DNA from: UBA2897 sp036733925
GTDB taxonomy: Bacteria; Bacillota; Negativicutes; Selenomonadales; Selenomonadaceae
Length of the DNA stretch: 49,322 bases
Direction of reading: 5' to 3'
NCBI GenBank assembly: GCA_036733925.1
Contig: DAIMZO010000015.1
Location: 1 to 49,322, forward strand
This document shows, one piece after another, positions 24,601 through 32,458 of this stretch. How positions within the stretch are numbered: the stretch's first letter is position 1; the number at the start of each line of letters is the position of its first letter. The position numbers and the translations under genes were made by a program. The notes under the pieces are model-generated. The model did no database searches. It saw only the letters and a list, made by a program, of their open reading frames with translations, and had not been told where the DNA came from.

Positions 24601-24633
24601 GTTGCGTTCCTCCTTTTTTCATTTGACATATCC

Positions 24634-24694
24634 AATATATCATGCGCAAAAAAGCGACTCAACACGATAAAATCGGATTGGTCGCTTGTTACAG
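24634..24694 (-). promoter_or_regulatory. promoter P2 of the GH31-GH1-EIIC operon with conserved CTGTAACA box
   Basis: On the - strand: CTGTAACA (24694-24687), 24 bases with CAATC at 24680-24676, -35 TTGAGT (24662-24657), 17-base spacer, -10 TATATT (24639-24634). Confidence 0.7.
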
Positions 24695-24775
24695 TTCGAT
24701 GAATTGTTTTGTTCCAGATCTGCAAGAAAGTTGCAGAACCGCCGCATCGGCGGGACAAAAGGGCCTATGCGAGGG

Positions 24776-25618
24776 TCAGTTCGAGCGCGAGAATTCTTTG
24801 GCCATGACTTTGTTGCGCGCCACGGAGGCCTCGTAATGGCGCGACATGATGACGCTGTAGAGGATATCGACGATGTATTTGGCGCTCGCGAGGAAGACGA
24901 AGGTGCCGAGCTCGTTGAATTTGTACTGCGCCGCCGCGCAGAGCGTCTGCGTCGCTATGTTCGCGAGCGGGGAGTCCTTCTCTGAGGTCAGCAGCAGAAT
25001 CTTGCTGTTCTGCCGCCGCAGGATATCTGCAATCTCGATCAGGCGCCGGTTCTCCCCCGTGCGGCTGATCAGGATGGAGAGATGGTTCTCCTTTGAGTTG
25101 ATGGCCTGCATGTACTGGGCGCAGTGCTTGTGGTTCACCGTCGAGGACTTGCCCGCATGGCTCAGCTGGTAGGAGAGCATATCCGCGATATGCAGGTTGT
25201 TGTCGATCGCGTAGATGTCGATGTGCTCGGCATGGTCAATCAGGAAGACCGCCCGTGTGATATCGGCTGGGTCGAGGCCGTTGCGCGTCTCCCGCAGGGC
25301 GTCCATGTCGATGCTCGTGACCTTGTCGATGATCGAGAGGATTGTGTCCTTCTTCGTGATGGAGAGCTGCTGCTCGAGGCCGAGCGTCTCCTCCTGCGCG
25401 GCTTCGGCCGCGAACTGTATCTTGAACTCACGGTATCCCTCGAGCCCGAGGCGCTGGCAGAGGCGCACGACGGCCGCCGAGCTCGTATAGGTGCGCTCCG
25501 CGAGCTCGCGCGCGGAAAGCATCGGAACCTCCCGCTTGTTCTCGAGCATATAGCGGACGATGAGCTGTTCTGTCGGGGAAAACGAATCCTTCTCCTGTAA
25601 TTTCTTCATGAGGTTCAT
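24776..25618 (-). CDS. RpiR-family transcriptional regulator (HTH + SIS)
   Basis: I choose the ATG at 25618 (GGGAG upstream), giving 280 aa; a TTG 21 bases earlier is less likely. An N-terminal HTH_6 domain (about 1-77, SARELAERTYTSSAAVVRLCQRLGLEGYREFKI) is followed by a SIS sugar-phosphate-binding domain (about 105-245, LSILISRTGENRRLIEIA). Such regulators sense phosphosugars, which fits a PTS-fed pathway. It lies between the GH31-GH1-EIIC operon and the divergent GPH-EIIB-EIIA operon, so it is the best local candidate for the regulator of the cluster; whether it activates or represses is unknown. Confidence 0.9.
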   Translation of the reverse strand: MNLMKKLQEKDSFSPTEQLIVRYMLENKREVPMLSARELAERTYTSSAAVVRLCQRLGLEGYREFKIQFAAEAAQEETLGLEQQLSITKKDTILSIIDKVTSIDMDALRETRNGLDPADITRAVFLIDHAEHIDIYAIDNNLHIADMLSYQLSHAGKSSTVNHKHCAQYMQAINSKENHLSILISRTGENRRLIEIADILRRQNSKILLLTSEKDSPLANIATQTLCAAAQYKFNELGTFVFLASAKYIVDILYSVIMSRHYEASVARNKVMAKEFSRSN

Positions 25619-25689
25619 GCAAGATTCTCCCGTTCCCAAATTTGCGGTCCCTTCCCGTGGAACCGTTCCCTTCCTTCACATAATATGCA

Positions 25690-25733
25690 CATAATATATT
25701 ATGCTTATATCATAATATTATGCTTATATCATA
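25690..25733. repeat. AT-rich tandem repeat and palindrome between rpiR and the GPH operon
   Basis: Two perfect 19-bp tandem copies (25696-25714 and 25715-25733, unit ATATTATGCTTATATCATA) overlap a 14-bp perfect palindrome CATAATATATTATG (25690-25703). It lies just upstream of rpiR and probably includes its promoter. It may bind RpiR for autoregulation. Confidence 0.7.
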
Positions 25734-25815
25734 TTACAATAAGATTTGCACGGAAATATAGAAACATGAAAAACGGACATTTCATACAAAGGGAAAGACG
25801 AACCCGGCGGTTTTC

Positions 25816-25877
25816 CTGTAACGATGGTTCAATCTGCCGATTACCAATTGATTAGTATTATTTTCTTGTGCTAATAT
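25816..25877 (+). promoter_or_regulatory. promoter P3 of the GPH-EIIB-EIIA operon with conserved CTGTAACG box
   Basis: CTGTAACG (25816-25823), 24 bases with CAATC at 25830-25834, -35 TTGATT (25848-25853), 18-base spacer, -10 TAATAT (25872-25877). The transcript leader would be about 165 bases. Confidence 0.7.
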
Positions 25878-25948
25878 CGGAACTGTTGGAGGACGATGCA
25901 ATAGCACTCTTTCCCCTTTGCGTGCATCATTTTCCCCTAAATGAATCC

Positions 25949-26029
25949 GGGTGAGGCGGCGCAGTCTGCCTCACCCATGCTTCTTCAATCTAAGACGGGG
26001 GCGCGGCTGATCCCCTTTGGCCGCGCCCC
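25949..26029 (+). promoter_or_regulatory. two strong hairpins in the leader of the GPH operon
   Basis: Hairpin 1: GGGTGAGGC (25949-25957) with GCCTCACCC (25968-25976). Hairpin 2: GGGGCGCGG (25998-26006) with CCGCGCCCC (26021-26029). Each is a perfect 9-bp GC-rich stem, and the second ends 3 bases before the ribosome site AGGAGG. No T-run follows either, so they are not simple terminators. A role in mRNA stability or control of translation is possible. Confidence 0.65.
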
Positions 26030-26045
26030 TATAGGAGGTATCAAT

Positions 26046-27428
26046 ATGGATGCAGTGGCAACCGACGCGGCGGATACCGCGCAGGACAAGCTGCCGCTGA
26101 AAAGCCGTATCAGCTATGGCATGCTGGATATGGCTGGGCAGCTGACCTGCTTTGTCTCATCCTATTTTATGTATTATCTGACGGACGTCGCCGGCATTGC
26201 AGCGCTTGCGGCCGGCACGCTCATGCTACTCACGCGTGTTGTCGATTTCATCGACGCGCCGACTTGGGGCATCATCATCGACCATACGAAATCGAAGTAC
26301 GGCAAATGCCGTCCTTGGTTCCTCTGGCTGCCAATCCCCTATGCGATCATTTGTGCGCTGATTTTCCTGACGCCGGATATCGGGCAGCATAATCTGCTGA
26401 TCTACATCAGCATTTTCTATATCTTGTACAATCTGGTGTTCACGGGACTCAACACGCCGTTGACGGCAATCCTGCCATTGCTCACGCGCAGCCCGAAGGA
26501 ACGCATCGTGCTGAACTCCTACCGCATGGTCGGCAGCAATCTCGGCACGATGCTCATGAACGCGACGGCCTTGCCGCTCGTCGGCCTACTCGGCGCGGGC
26601 GATGACAAGCGCGGCTTCTTCCTGACCGCGGCGGTCTTCGGCTTTGTGGCGGTCATCATGCAGTTCTATTCGTTCTGTCACCTCAAGGAAATCGGCACGG
26701 ACGAGCCGAAGAAGAAGGAGAAGAAGGTGCCGCTGAAGGACAGCTTCAAGGCCATGAAAGGCAACTGGCCTTGGGTCATCATCGTCGTCTGCAATCTCCT
26801 GTTCTGGCTCGGCATGGTCTGCCGCAACGTCAGCAGCATCTATTATTTCACGTACAACCTCGGGCATAAGGATCTCGTGCCGTTCCTCAACACGATCGGT
26901 TCGGTCGGCATCCTCGCGATCATCGCGTTGCCGTACATCTGCCGCCACATAAAGAAGTGCACGGCGTGGATGCTCGGCTTCGGCGGCGCAATCCTCGGGC
27001 AGGCCGTCATGTATGCGGCTGGCATGGATCTGCCAATCCTGATCACGGGCTGGACGATCTCGAACCTCGGCATCGCCATCTGCTGCTCGCTGCCGTTCGC
27101 GATGCTCGGCTCGGTCGTCGACTATGGCGAATGGAAGACGGGCGTCCGCTCCGCGGGCTTCCTGACTGCGGTCGGCTCGTCGTTCTGTATCAAGGTCGGC
27201 TGCGGCTTCGGCGCCGCGATACCTGGCGCAATCCTCGCCTATTTCGGCTACGTCGCGAATGCGGAGCAAAGCGCGGAGAGCCTTGCGGGCATCAGCTTCG
27301 CATTCCTCGGACTGCCGGCCGTGATCTTCATCGTCGCGATCATTCCCTTGCTCTTCTATCGCAAATACGAGAACATGGAGGGTCGAATCCGCATCGAGCT
27401 GCAGGAACGCGCCGAGCAGGCGGAATGA
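26046..27428 (+). CDS. GPH-family sugar symporter (MelB/YicJ/XynT type)
   Basis: I choose the ATG at 26046 with TAGGAGG at 26032-26038; the longer frame from 25941 would translate the hairpin leader. The 460-aa product has twelve predicted membrane segments. The GPH signatures are LLTRVVDFIDAPTWGIIIDHTKSKYGKCRPWFLW (about 60-95) and a loop FYSFCHLKEIG. The YicJ-like assignment is supported by the alpha-xylosidase 1.5 kb away. Probable substrate is isoprimeverose or another xyloside, unphosphorylated, unlike the PTS-imported sugar. Cation coupling (Na+ or H+) is not decided by sequence. Confidence 0.88.
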   Translation: MDAVATDAADTAQDKLPLKSRISYGMLDMAGQLTCFVSSYFMYYLTDVAGIAALAAGTLMLLTRVVDFIDAPTWGIIIDHTKSKYGKCRPWFLWLPIPYAIICALIFLTPDIGQHNLLIYISIFYILYNLVFTGLNTPLTAILPLLTRSPKERIVLNSYRMVGSNLGTMLMNATALPLVGLLGAGDDKRGFFLTAAVFGFVAVIMQFYSFCHLKEIGTDEPKKKEKKVPLKDSFKAMKGNWPWVIIVVCNLLFWLGMVCRNVSSIYYFTYNLGHKDLVPFLNTIGSVGILAIIALPYICRHIKKCTAWMLGFGGAILGQAVMYAAGMDLPILITGWTISNLGIAICCSLPFAMLGSVVDYGEWKTGVRSAGFLTAVGSSFCIKVGCGFGAAIPGAILAYFGYVANAEQSAESLAGISFAFLGLPAVIFIVAIIPLLFYRKYENMEGRIRIELQERAEQAE

Positions 27429-27497
27429 CGGAATGGAACCGATGAAAACGATGAAATCGAAGCGTTATTGCTTATCTCGAAAACAGGGGGTCATCTC

Positions 27498-27800
27498 ATG
27501 AAGAAAATCGTATTGCTTTGCTCCGCCGGTATGTCGACGGGAATCCTGGTCAAGAAAATGCAGGCCGTTGCAGAAAAGGAAGGGTATGCGTGCACAATTG
27601 CGGCCTATCCGCTCGCCAAGGCGAAGACGGAGGCTGCCGATGCCGATGTCATCTTGCTCGGCCCGCAGGTGCGCTTCCAGAAGGACAAGGTAGCGGCGGA
27701 ATGCCCGGGCGTCCCGGTCGAGGCCATCGACATGCATATCTACGGCTGCATGGATGGCAAGGCCACGCTGGAGCTCGCGAAGAGCCTGATGAAGGATTGA
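27498..27800 (+). CDS. PTS EIIB, lactose/cellobiose class
   Basis: The 100-aa protein starts KKIVLLCSAGMSTGILVKKM with the phosphorylated Cys8, as in ChbB/CelA. It carries the phosphoryl group from EIIA to the sugar on EIIC. The start is the ATG at 27498, with GGGGG about ten bases upstream. The EIIA gene follows after 29 bases. The EIIC partner is on the opposite strand at 19.5-20.8 kb. Confidence 0.95.
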   Translation: MKKIVLLCSAGMSTGILVKKMQAVAEKEGYACTIAAYPLAKAKTEAADADVILLGPQVRFQKDKVAAECPGVPVEAIDMHIYGCMDGKATLELAKSLMKD

Positions 27801-27829
27801 CGGCCTTACAAGCATAGGAGGAGTTTACC

Positions 27830-28168
27830 ATGGAAGAAAGCAGTATGGACGGGCAGGAGCTCATTGCGTTCCAGATCATATCCTCGGTCGGTACGGCCAC
27901 GAGCTCCTATATCGAAGCCATCCAGCAGGCAAAGGCCGGCGACTTCGAGCAAGCGGATCAGCTCATGCAGGACGGGGAGAAGGCATTTCTCGAGGGCCAT
28001 GCGGCGCATACGAAGCTCATCACGGCGGAAGCGGACGGAAAGGGGTCCGCGATAACCTTGCTTCTCGTGCACGCCGAGGATCAGCTCATGACCGCCAACG
28101 CCTTCAAGACCATCGCAAAGGAATTCATCGATGTCTATCAGCGCATGGCGGCTGGCAAAGCAGAATAA
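27830..28168 (+). CDS. PTS EIIA, lactose/cellobiose class
   Basis: The 112-aa all-helical protein has LLLVHAEDQLMTA with the phosphorylated His81, the hallmark of the Lac-class EIIA. It receives phosphate from HPr and passes it to EIIB. The ribosome site is AGGAGG (27818-27823). A perfect terminator follows. Confidence 0.95.
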   Translation: MEESSMDGQELIAFQIISSVGTATSSYIEAIQQAKAGDFEQADQLMQDGEKAFLEGHAAHTKLITAEADGKGSAITLLLVHAEDQLMTANAFKTIAKEFIDVYQRMAAGKAE

Positions 28169-28175
28169 ATTCACG

Positions 28176-28212
28176 AAAAAAATAACGGGCATCTGGCCCG
28201 TTATTTTTTTCG
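28176..28212. terminator. Rho-independent terminator, bidirectional
   Basis: AAAAAAATAACGGGC, ATCTG loop, GCCCGTTATTTTTTT. The A-run on one side and T-run on the other serve both the EIIA gene (+) and the GH5 gene (-). Confidence 0.93.
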
Positions 28213-28222
28213 TACCTGCAGC

Positions 28223-29473
28223 TTATCTCTGTTCCGGAGCGGTTTCGTTTGCCTGCTGCGCTTCGCGGACGCCATCCGCGTATCCGTCCTGGATGGCCTG
28301 AATGAGCTCCGGCTGCGTGATTTCGCCGGTCTTGCGGTCGAACAGGGCGAAGGAATCCTTTTCACGGTCTGCGTACCCGTTATCCCAGACGATTGGCACG
28401 GCGCCGATGGCGCGGATGTCCTTGCTGACGTAGCGGTACCAGGCGCGGCGGTATTTCTCGTAGGAAGCGTCTTTCGGCGCTTTGTCGATGGTGCCGAACT
28501 CGCCGACGACGACGGGGATGCCTTTGCTCGTAAAGGACTGATAGAGCGCCTGCATCGAGGCGTCTACGGCGCGCTCGTCCTCACCGGGAACGGTGCGCTC
28601 GCCGCTCTTTTCCGCTTCACTGCCCCAAGCGTAGACGGCGTTCGGCGCGTTATCGTTCAGCGTGAAGTCGTAGGGGTCATAGAAATGGACGGACAGCATC
28701 ATACGGCTTTTGACGGAATCCGACGGCAGGACGAAGCCGAAGGATGGCGTCGTCGTATAATAGATGTTCGTGTTATAACCGGAAACAATCAGGATGCGCT
28801 GCGCGTTCTTCCCGCCCGTCTGACGCACGGTATCGAGGAAAAGCTGATTGTAGCAGTTGAGGTTCTCCATGGAGTCCGGGTTCTTCGGGTCGCCCCAGTT
28901 CTGGTGCTCATGGATTTCGTTCATCGCCTCGAACAGCAGATGCTGGTCGTAGTCGCGGAAGGTCTCGGCAAGCTGCCGCCACATTGCGGTGAATTTTGCC
29001 TGGATCGGTTCCTGATCCTCTGCCTCGCAGTTCAGCCAGGCACCGTGCTCCCAATCACCGCCGCCATCGTGATGGATGTTGATGATGACGAACATCCCCT
29101 GGTCATAGGCGTAGTCCACGACTTCCCGGACGCGCGCGAGATACGCGGGGTCGATGCGGTAATCCGGCGCCGGGCCGACGCGGCCAATATAGGTGACCGG
29201 GATGCGGATCGTGTTGAATCCGGCTTTATGCACCGCCGTGATGAGTTCTTTCGTCACGCGCGGGTTGTGCCAGGTCGTCTCCTCTGCCCACTGCTTTTCA
29301 GGGTGGTAGGCGTCGAGGCTGTTGCCGAGGTTCCAGCCGGCGCCCATGAGCGGGGCGATTTCCTCGGCGGTCAGGGCTTGCGGCTGCTCTGCCGGCGCCG
29401 CATAGGCGGTTCCCGATAATGTCAGGGCCGCTGTCACGAAGGTCAGCAGCCGTTTCTTCCAGATCTTCTTCAT
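28223..29473 (-). CDS. exported GH5 endoglucanase, probably GH5_4 (xyloglucanase-like)
   Basis: The ATG at 29473 is seven bases after AGGAGG and preferred over the ATG at 29479. The 416-aa product has a signal peptide (about 1-26) and a GH5 barrel with GWNLGNSLDA (46-55), NIHHDGG (132-138), acid/base Glu186 (FEAMNEI) and nucleophile Glu325 (VVGEFG). The GWNLGNSLDA start and FEAMNEI are typical of subfamily 4, many members of which cut xyloglucan or mixed-linkage glucan. It follows the GH2 gene after 16 bases. Confidence 0.93.
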   Translation of the reverse strand: MKKIWKKRLLTFVTAALTLSGTAYAAPAEQPQALTAEEIAPLMGAGWNLGNSLDAYHPEKQWAEETTWHNPRVTKELITAVHKAGFNTIRIPVTYIGRVGPAPDYRIDPAYLARVREVVDYAYDQGMFVIINIHHDGGGDWEHGAWLNCEAEDQEPIQAKFTAMWRQLAETFRDYDQHLLFEAMNEIHEHQNWGDPKNPDSMENLNCYNQLFLDTVRQTGGKNAQRILIVSGYNTNIYYTTTPSFGFVLPSDSVKSRMMLSVHFYDPYDFTLNDNAPNAVYAWGSEAEKSGERTVPGEDERAVDASMQALYQSFTSKGIPVVVGEFGTIDKAPKDASYEKYRRAWYRYVSKDIRAIGAVPIVWDNGYADREKDSFALFDRKTGEITQPELIQAIQDGYADGVREAQQANETAPEQR

Positions 29474-29489
29474 AATCATACCTCCTAGT

Positions 29490-31997
29490 TTATTCCGCTC
29501 TGAGCGTCACGTCTTTGGCGAGCAGCTTCCCGTCGGTACTCCTGGCCTGGACGCGGATTGTCCCTTTGTGCTCTGCCTTGACGATCAGCAGGCATTTGCC
29601 ATGGAATGCCTTGCGCTTGCTGCCGCGGTAGGATTCATAGCTCATGGCATCGCCGTTGTCGACGCCGGCGATCTCACCGCCCGTGACCGTGAACGCGACT
29701 TCCGTATCGGCATCCGGCACGAGATTGCCCGCGGCGTCGAGAATGTTGACTGCGATATAGACGAGATCCTTTCCGTCGGCCTTGAGCGACTTGGCCTCCG
29801 GCTTCAGCTCGATCGAAGCCGGCTGGCCGGACGTGCGCACGATATCCGTCGCGATGACTTTTCCCTTTGCGTCCTTCGCGACAGCCTTGAGCTCGCCCGG
29901 CTGGTATGGGACATCCCACTGCAGGTGGAGCGTCTTGCCCATCGGGTCATAGCTGCGCGTGCCGAGGGACTTGCCGTTCAGGAAGAGCTCGACATCCTTG
30001 GCGTTCGTGTAGGCCCAGACCGGTACGGTCTTGCCCGCCGCGTGGTCTTTGCTCGGATTCCAGTCCGGCAGCAGGTGCAGCGTCGTTGCCTTCTTGTTCC
30101 ACTGCGCGCGGTAGAAATAGTAGACATCCTTCGGGAAACCGCAGCTGTCGACGGCGCCGAAATAGGAGCTCTTGGCCTCTGGATACGGCGTCGGCTCGCC
30201 GATGTAGTCAAAGCCCGTCCAGATGAACTGGCCGAGGACGAACGGGCGGTCGCGGTCGTCCATCCAGGACTGCTCGGCGCTCTTGCCCCACGGCGTGACG
30301 CTGTTGTCGTAGCTCGAGCACTGGTAGTTCTCGACGAATTTCGGGTTTGTCGAGAAGTCCGCGTTCATCGCCATGTGGTTGACGTTGAGCGGCAGCTTGT
30401 AGTCGCCGCGCGAGCGTGTGGCCGAGGCCGTCTCGCTGCCGAAGATGCACCAGGACGGGTGGTTCTTGTGGTCTTCGTCGTAGTCCTTTTCGTCGTAATT
30501 GTAGCCGACCGCACCGAAGAGATCCGCGACATCGGCATCGTGGTTGCCACCGGCGTTGGCTGCCGTAACCGGGCGCGTGCGGTCGAGCGACTGGATATCC
30601 TCGACGAGCCGCCGCGCGGTCGGATAGGTGCGGTCCGGGATCTCGTTGCCGATGCTCCAGAGGATGATCGACGGGTGATTGCGGTCGCGCGCGACCATAT
30701 CCTTGATGTCGCGGTCGCTCCAATCCTTGAAATACAGCGCGTAGTCGTTCTTTGACTTGCCCTTTTCCCAGCAGTCGAACGCCTCGTCCATGACGACGAA
30801 GCCCATTTCGTCCGCAAGGTCGAGGAACTCCGGTACAGGCGGGTTATGCGACGTGCGCAGCGCGTTGACGCCCATATCCTTCATGATCGAGAGCTCGCGG
30901 CGCATCGCCGTCTCATTCCAGGCAGCGCCGAGGGAGCCCTCATCGTGATGCAGGCAGACGCCGTGCAGCTTCATGTGCTTGCCGTTGAGGAAGAAGCCTT
31001 CATCCGGGTCAAAGCGCAGGCTGCGGATGCCGAATTTCGTCTGTTCCTGATCGACGGTTTTCCCGCCAATCGTCACTTTGTTCTCGAGTGTGTAGAGAAC
31101 CGGTGCGTCAACCGACCAGAGGGCGGCGCTACGCAGGTCGAAGGACGGGTTGAGCGTCAGGCTGCTGCCAGCCGCGATTTTCGCCTTGCGCGTGCAGGTG
31201 CCGACGGTTCTCCCCTTGGCATCAAGGACACGGGATACGAGTGTGACCTCGGTATCCTTGTCGCTTGTATTGGTGACCTGGGCTTCGGTCTTGACGTGCG
31301 CATAGCTCGCGCGCCGCGCGTCCTTCGCGTCGAGCGTGACCTGCGGCGTCTGGATATAGGTGCCCCAATGCGTGAGGTGGACGGGATCCAGCACGTTCAG
31401 CCAGACGTTGCGGAAAATGCCGCTGCCCGAATACCAGCGGCTCGTCGGCAGGTTGTTCTCGACGCGCACGGCGAGGACGTTCGGACTGCCGTCCTTCGTG
31501 AGATAAGGCGTCATATCGTACTGGAACGATGAATAGCCGTATGGCCGATAGCCGAGCAGATGGCCGTTCAGGTAGACCTTGCTATTCATGTAGACGCCGT
31601 CGAAGTCGATGAAGACTTTCTTTCCTTGCGCCTGTGCCGGCAGCGTGAAGGCCTTGCGGTACCAGCCCGTGCCGCCGTCGAGGCAGCCCGAGCTGTGGCC
31701 GCCCGCGGAATCCTTGTTGAACGGCAGCTCGATGCTCCAGTCGTGCGGAACGTTCAGCACGCGCCAGGCCGCATCCCGGAAGCCCGGCTGCGCCGCGCCT
31801 GCGGGATCGCCGAGGTAGAACGACCAGCCCGCGTCGAAATCCTGCCGCCGCCCCTGCGCCTTGACCGGGACGACAGGCCCTGCCTCAGCAACGGACAGGG
31901 AAACGCCCGGCAAGGGGGCAATCTGCCCGGCTGGCACGGCGATGCCGGCCGCGGCCAGGCATACGGCTGGCAAAAGGAAACAGGGATATTTCTTCAT
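29490..31997 (-). CDS. exported GH2 beta-galactosidase-like enzyme
   Basis: The 835-aa product has a signal peptide (about 1-25). Then come a GH2 sugar-binding jelly roll (about 50-205), an Ig-like domain (about 210-325), the TIM barrel (about 330-630) and further C-terminal beta domains, including a DUF4982-like and a C-terminal Ig domain (about 735-830). The acid/base is Glu452 (SIGNEIPD) and the nucleophile Glu522 (FGSETAS). Exact sugar is uncertain: beta-galactosidase is the likely role, which fits removing galactose from xyloglucan side chains. It is exported, unlike E. coli LacZ. Confidence 0.92.
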   Translation of the reverse strand: MKKYPCFLLPAVCLAAAGIAVPAGQIAPLPGVSLSVAEAGPVVPVKAQGRRQDFDAGWSFYLGDPAGAAQPGFRDAAWRVLNVPHDWSIELPFNKDSAGGHSSGCLDGGTGWYRKAFTLPAQAQGKKVFIDFDGVYMNSKVYLNGHLLGYRPYGYSSFQYDMTPYLTKDGSPNVLAVRVENNLPTSRWYSGSGIFRNVWLNVLDPVHLTHWGTYIQTPQVTLDAKDARRASYAHVKTEAQVTNTSDKDTEVTLVSRVLDAKGRTVGTCTRKAKIAAGSSLTLNPSFDLRSAALWSVDAPVLYTLENKVTIGGKTVDQEQTKFGIRSLRFDPDEGFFLNGKHMKLHGVCLHHDEGSLGAAWNETAMRRELSIMKDMGVNALRTSHNPPVPEFLDLADEMGFVVMDEAFDCWEKGKSKNDYALYFKDWSDRDIKDMVARDRNHPSIILWSIGNEIPDRTYPTARRLVEDIQSLDRTRPVTAANAGGNHDADVADLFGAVGYNYDEKDYDEDHKNHPSWCIFGSETASATRSRGDYKLPLNVNHMAMNADFSTNPKFVENYQCSSYDNSVTPWGKSAEQSWMDDRDRPFVLGQFIWTGFDYIGEPTPYPEAKSSYFGAVDSCGFPKDVYYFYRAQWNKKATTLHLLPDWNPSKDHAAGKTVPVWAYTNAKDVELFLNGKSLGTRSYDPMGKTLHLQWDVPYQPGELKAVAKDAKGKVIATDIVRTSGQPASIELKPEAKSLKADGKDLVYIAVNILDAAGNLVPDADTEVAFTVTGGEIAGVDNGDAMSYESYRGSKRKAFHGKCLLIVKAEHKGTIRVQARSTDGKLLAKDVTLRAE

Positions 31998-32039
31998 GAT
32001 TTTCCTCCTGTTCTTACGGATATAAACGATGACAGTCTA

Positions 32040-32101
32040 AGCGTATCACAGGAAAACAAGCATAATCAATAAACAACGCGCTTTCTGGTCGAATGTTACA
32101 G
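32040..32101 (-). promoter_or_regulatory. promoter P4 of the GH2-GH5 operon with conserved CTGTAACA box
   Basis: On the - strand: CTGTAACA (32101-32094), 24 bases (CAGAA at the CAATC place), -35 TTGATT (32069-32064), -10 weak (TACGCT at 32045-32040, 18-base spacer). A poor -10 is what an activator-dependent promoter would have. Confidence 0.6.
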
Positions 32102-32154
32102 GCCATTCCGGAAATCCAGCCGCTGTGCGGAGACGGATGTAAGGATTTTTCATG

Positions 32155-32188
32155 AAAAAGAGCCGTTGCACGAAATGTGCAACGGCTC
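32155..32188 (-). terminator. Rho-independent terminator of tRNA-Gly
   Basis: GAGCCGTTGCAC / GTGCAACGGCTC, 12-bp stem, GAAAT loop; on the - strand followed by TTTTTC. Confidence 0.92.
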
Positions 32189-32202
32189 CGTATCGTTCTC
32201 TA

Positions 32203-32276
32203 TGGAGCGGGCAATGGGAATCGAACCCACCTCTCTAGCTTGGGAAGCTGGCATTCTACCGATGAACTATGCCCGC
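32203..32276 (-). tRNA. tRNA-Gly (anticodon CCC)
   Basis: On the - strand GCGGGCA (32276-32270) pairs with TGCCCGC (32213-32207); discriminator T and encoded CCA follow. The anticodon arm is CCAGC, loop TTCCCAA, GCTAG, giving CCC for codon GGG. The T-loop GGTTCGATTCC is canonical. Length is 74 nt. Confidence 0.95.
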
Positions 32277-32287
32277 ATACAAACTAT

Positions 32288-32316
32288 AGTATACCAGAGA
32301 ACCATCTGCGCGTCAA
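32288..32316 (-). promoter_or_regulatory. sigma-70 promoter of tRNA-Gly
   Basis: TTGACG (32316-32311), 17 bases, TATACT (32293-32288). Confidence 0.85.
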
Positions 32317-32361
32317 ATGAAATTTTCTGGTCCGTTGTATAATGAAATTTTTTGACATCCT

Positions 32362-32394
32362 TGGCAAATCTATAGTCCGACTGCAGATTTGCCA
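32362..32394. other. 10-bp inverted repeat upstream of the Wadjet remnant
   Basis: TGGCAAATCT (32362-32371) and AGATTTGCCA (32385-32394), 13-base spacer. A TTGACA lies directly before it (32352-32357), but no well spaced -10 is seen. It could be an operator or a terminator without a T-run. Confidence 0.55.
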
Positions 32395-32458
32395 GAGGGG
32401 ATTTTGGGAACAGAATATTTTCTATGCTATGCGATTGTGATAAAATGAAAGGAAATCG

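Noticed and set aside
25655..25670. GGAACCGTTCC as a LacI operator before rpiR
   Set aside because: The palindrome has an odd-length centre and does not fit AAAnCGnTTT.
25941..26045. Longer start for the GPH transporter
   Set aside because: It would translate the two leader hairpins; the ATG at 26046 has AGGAGG and begins where family members begin.
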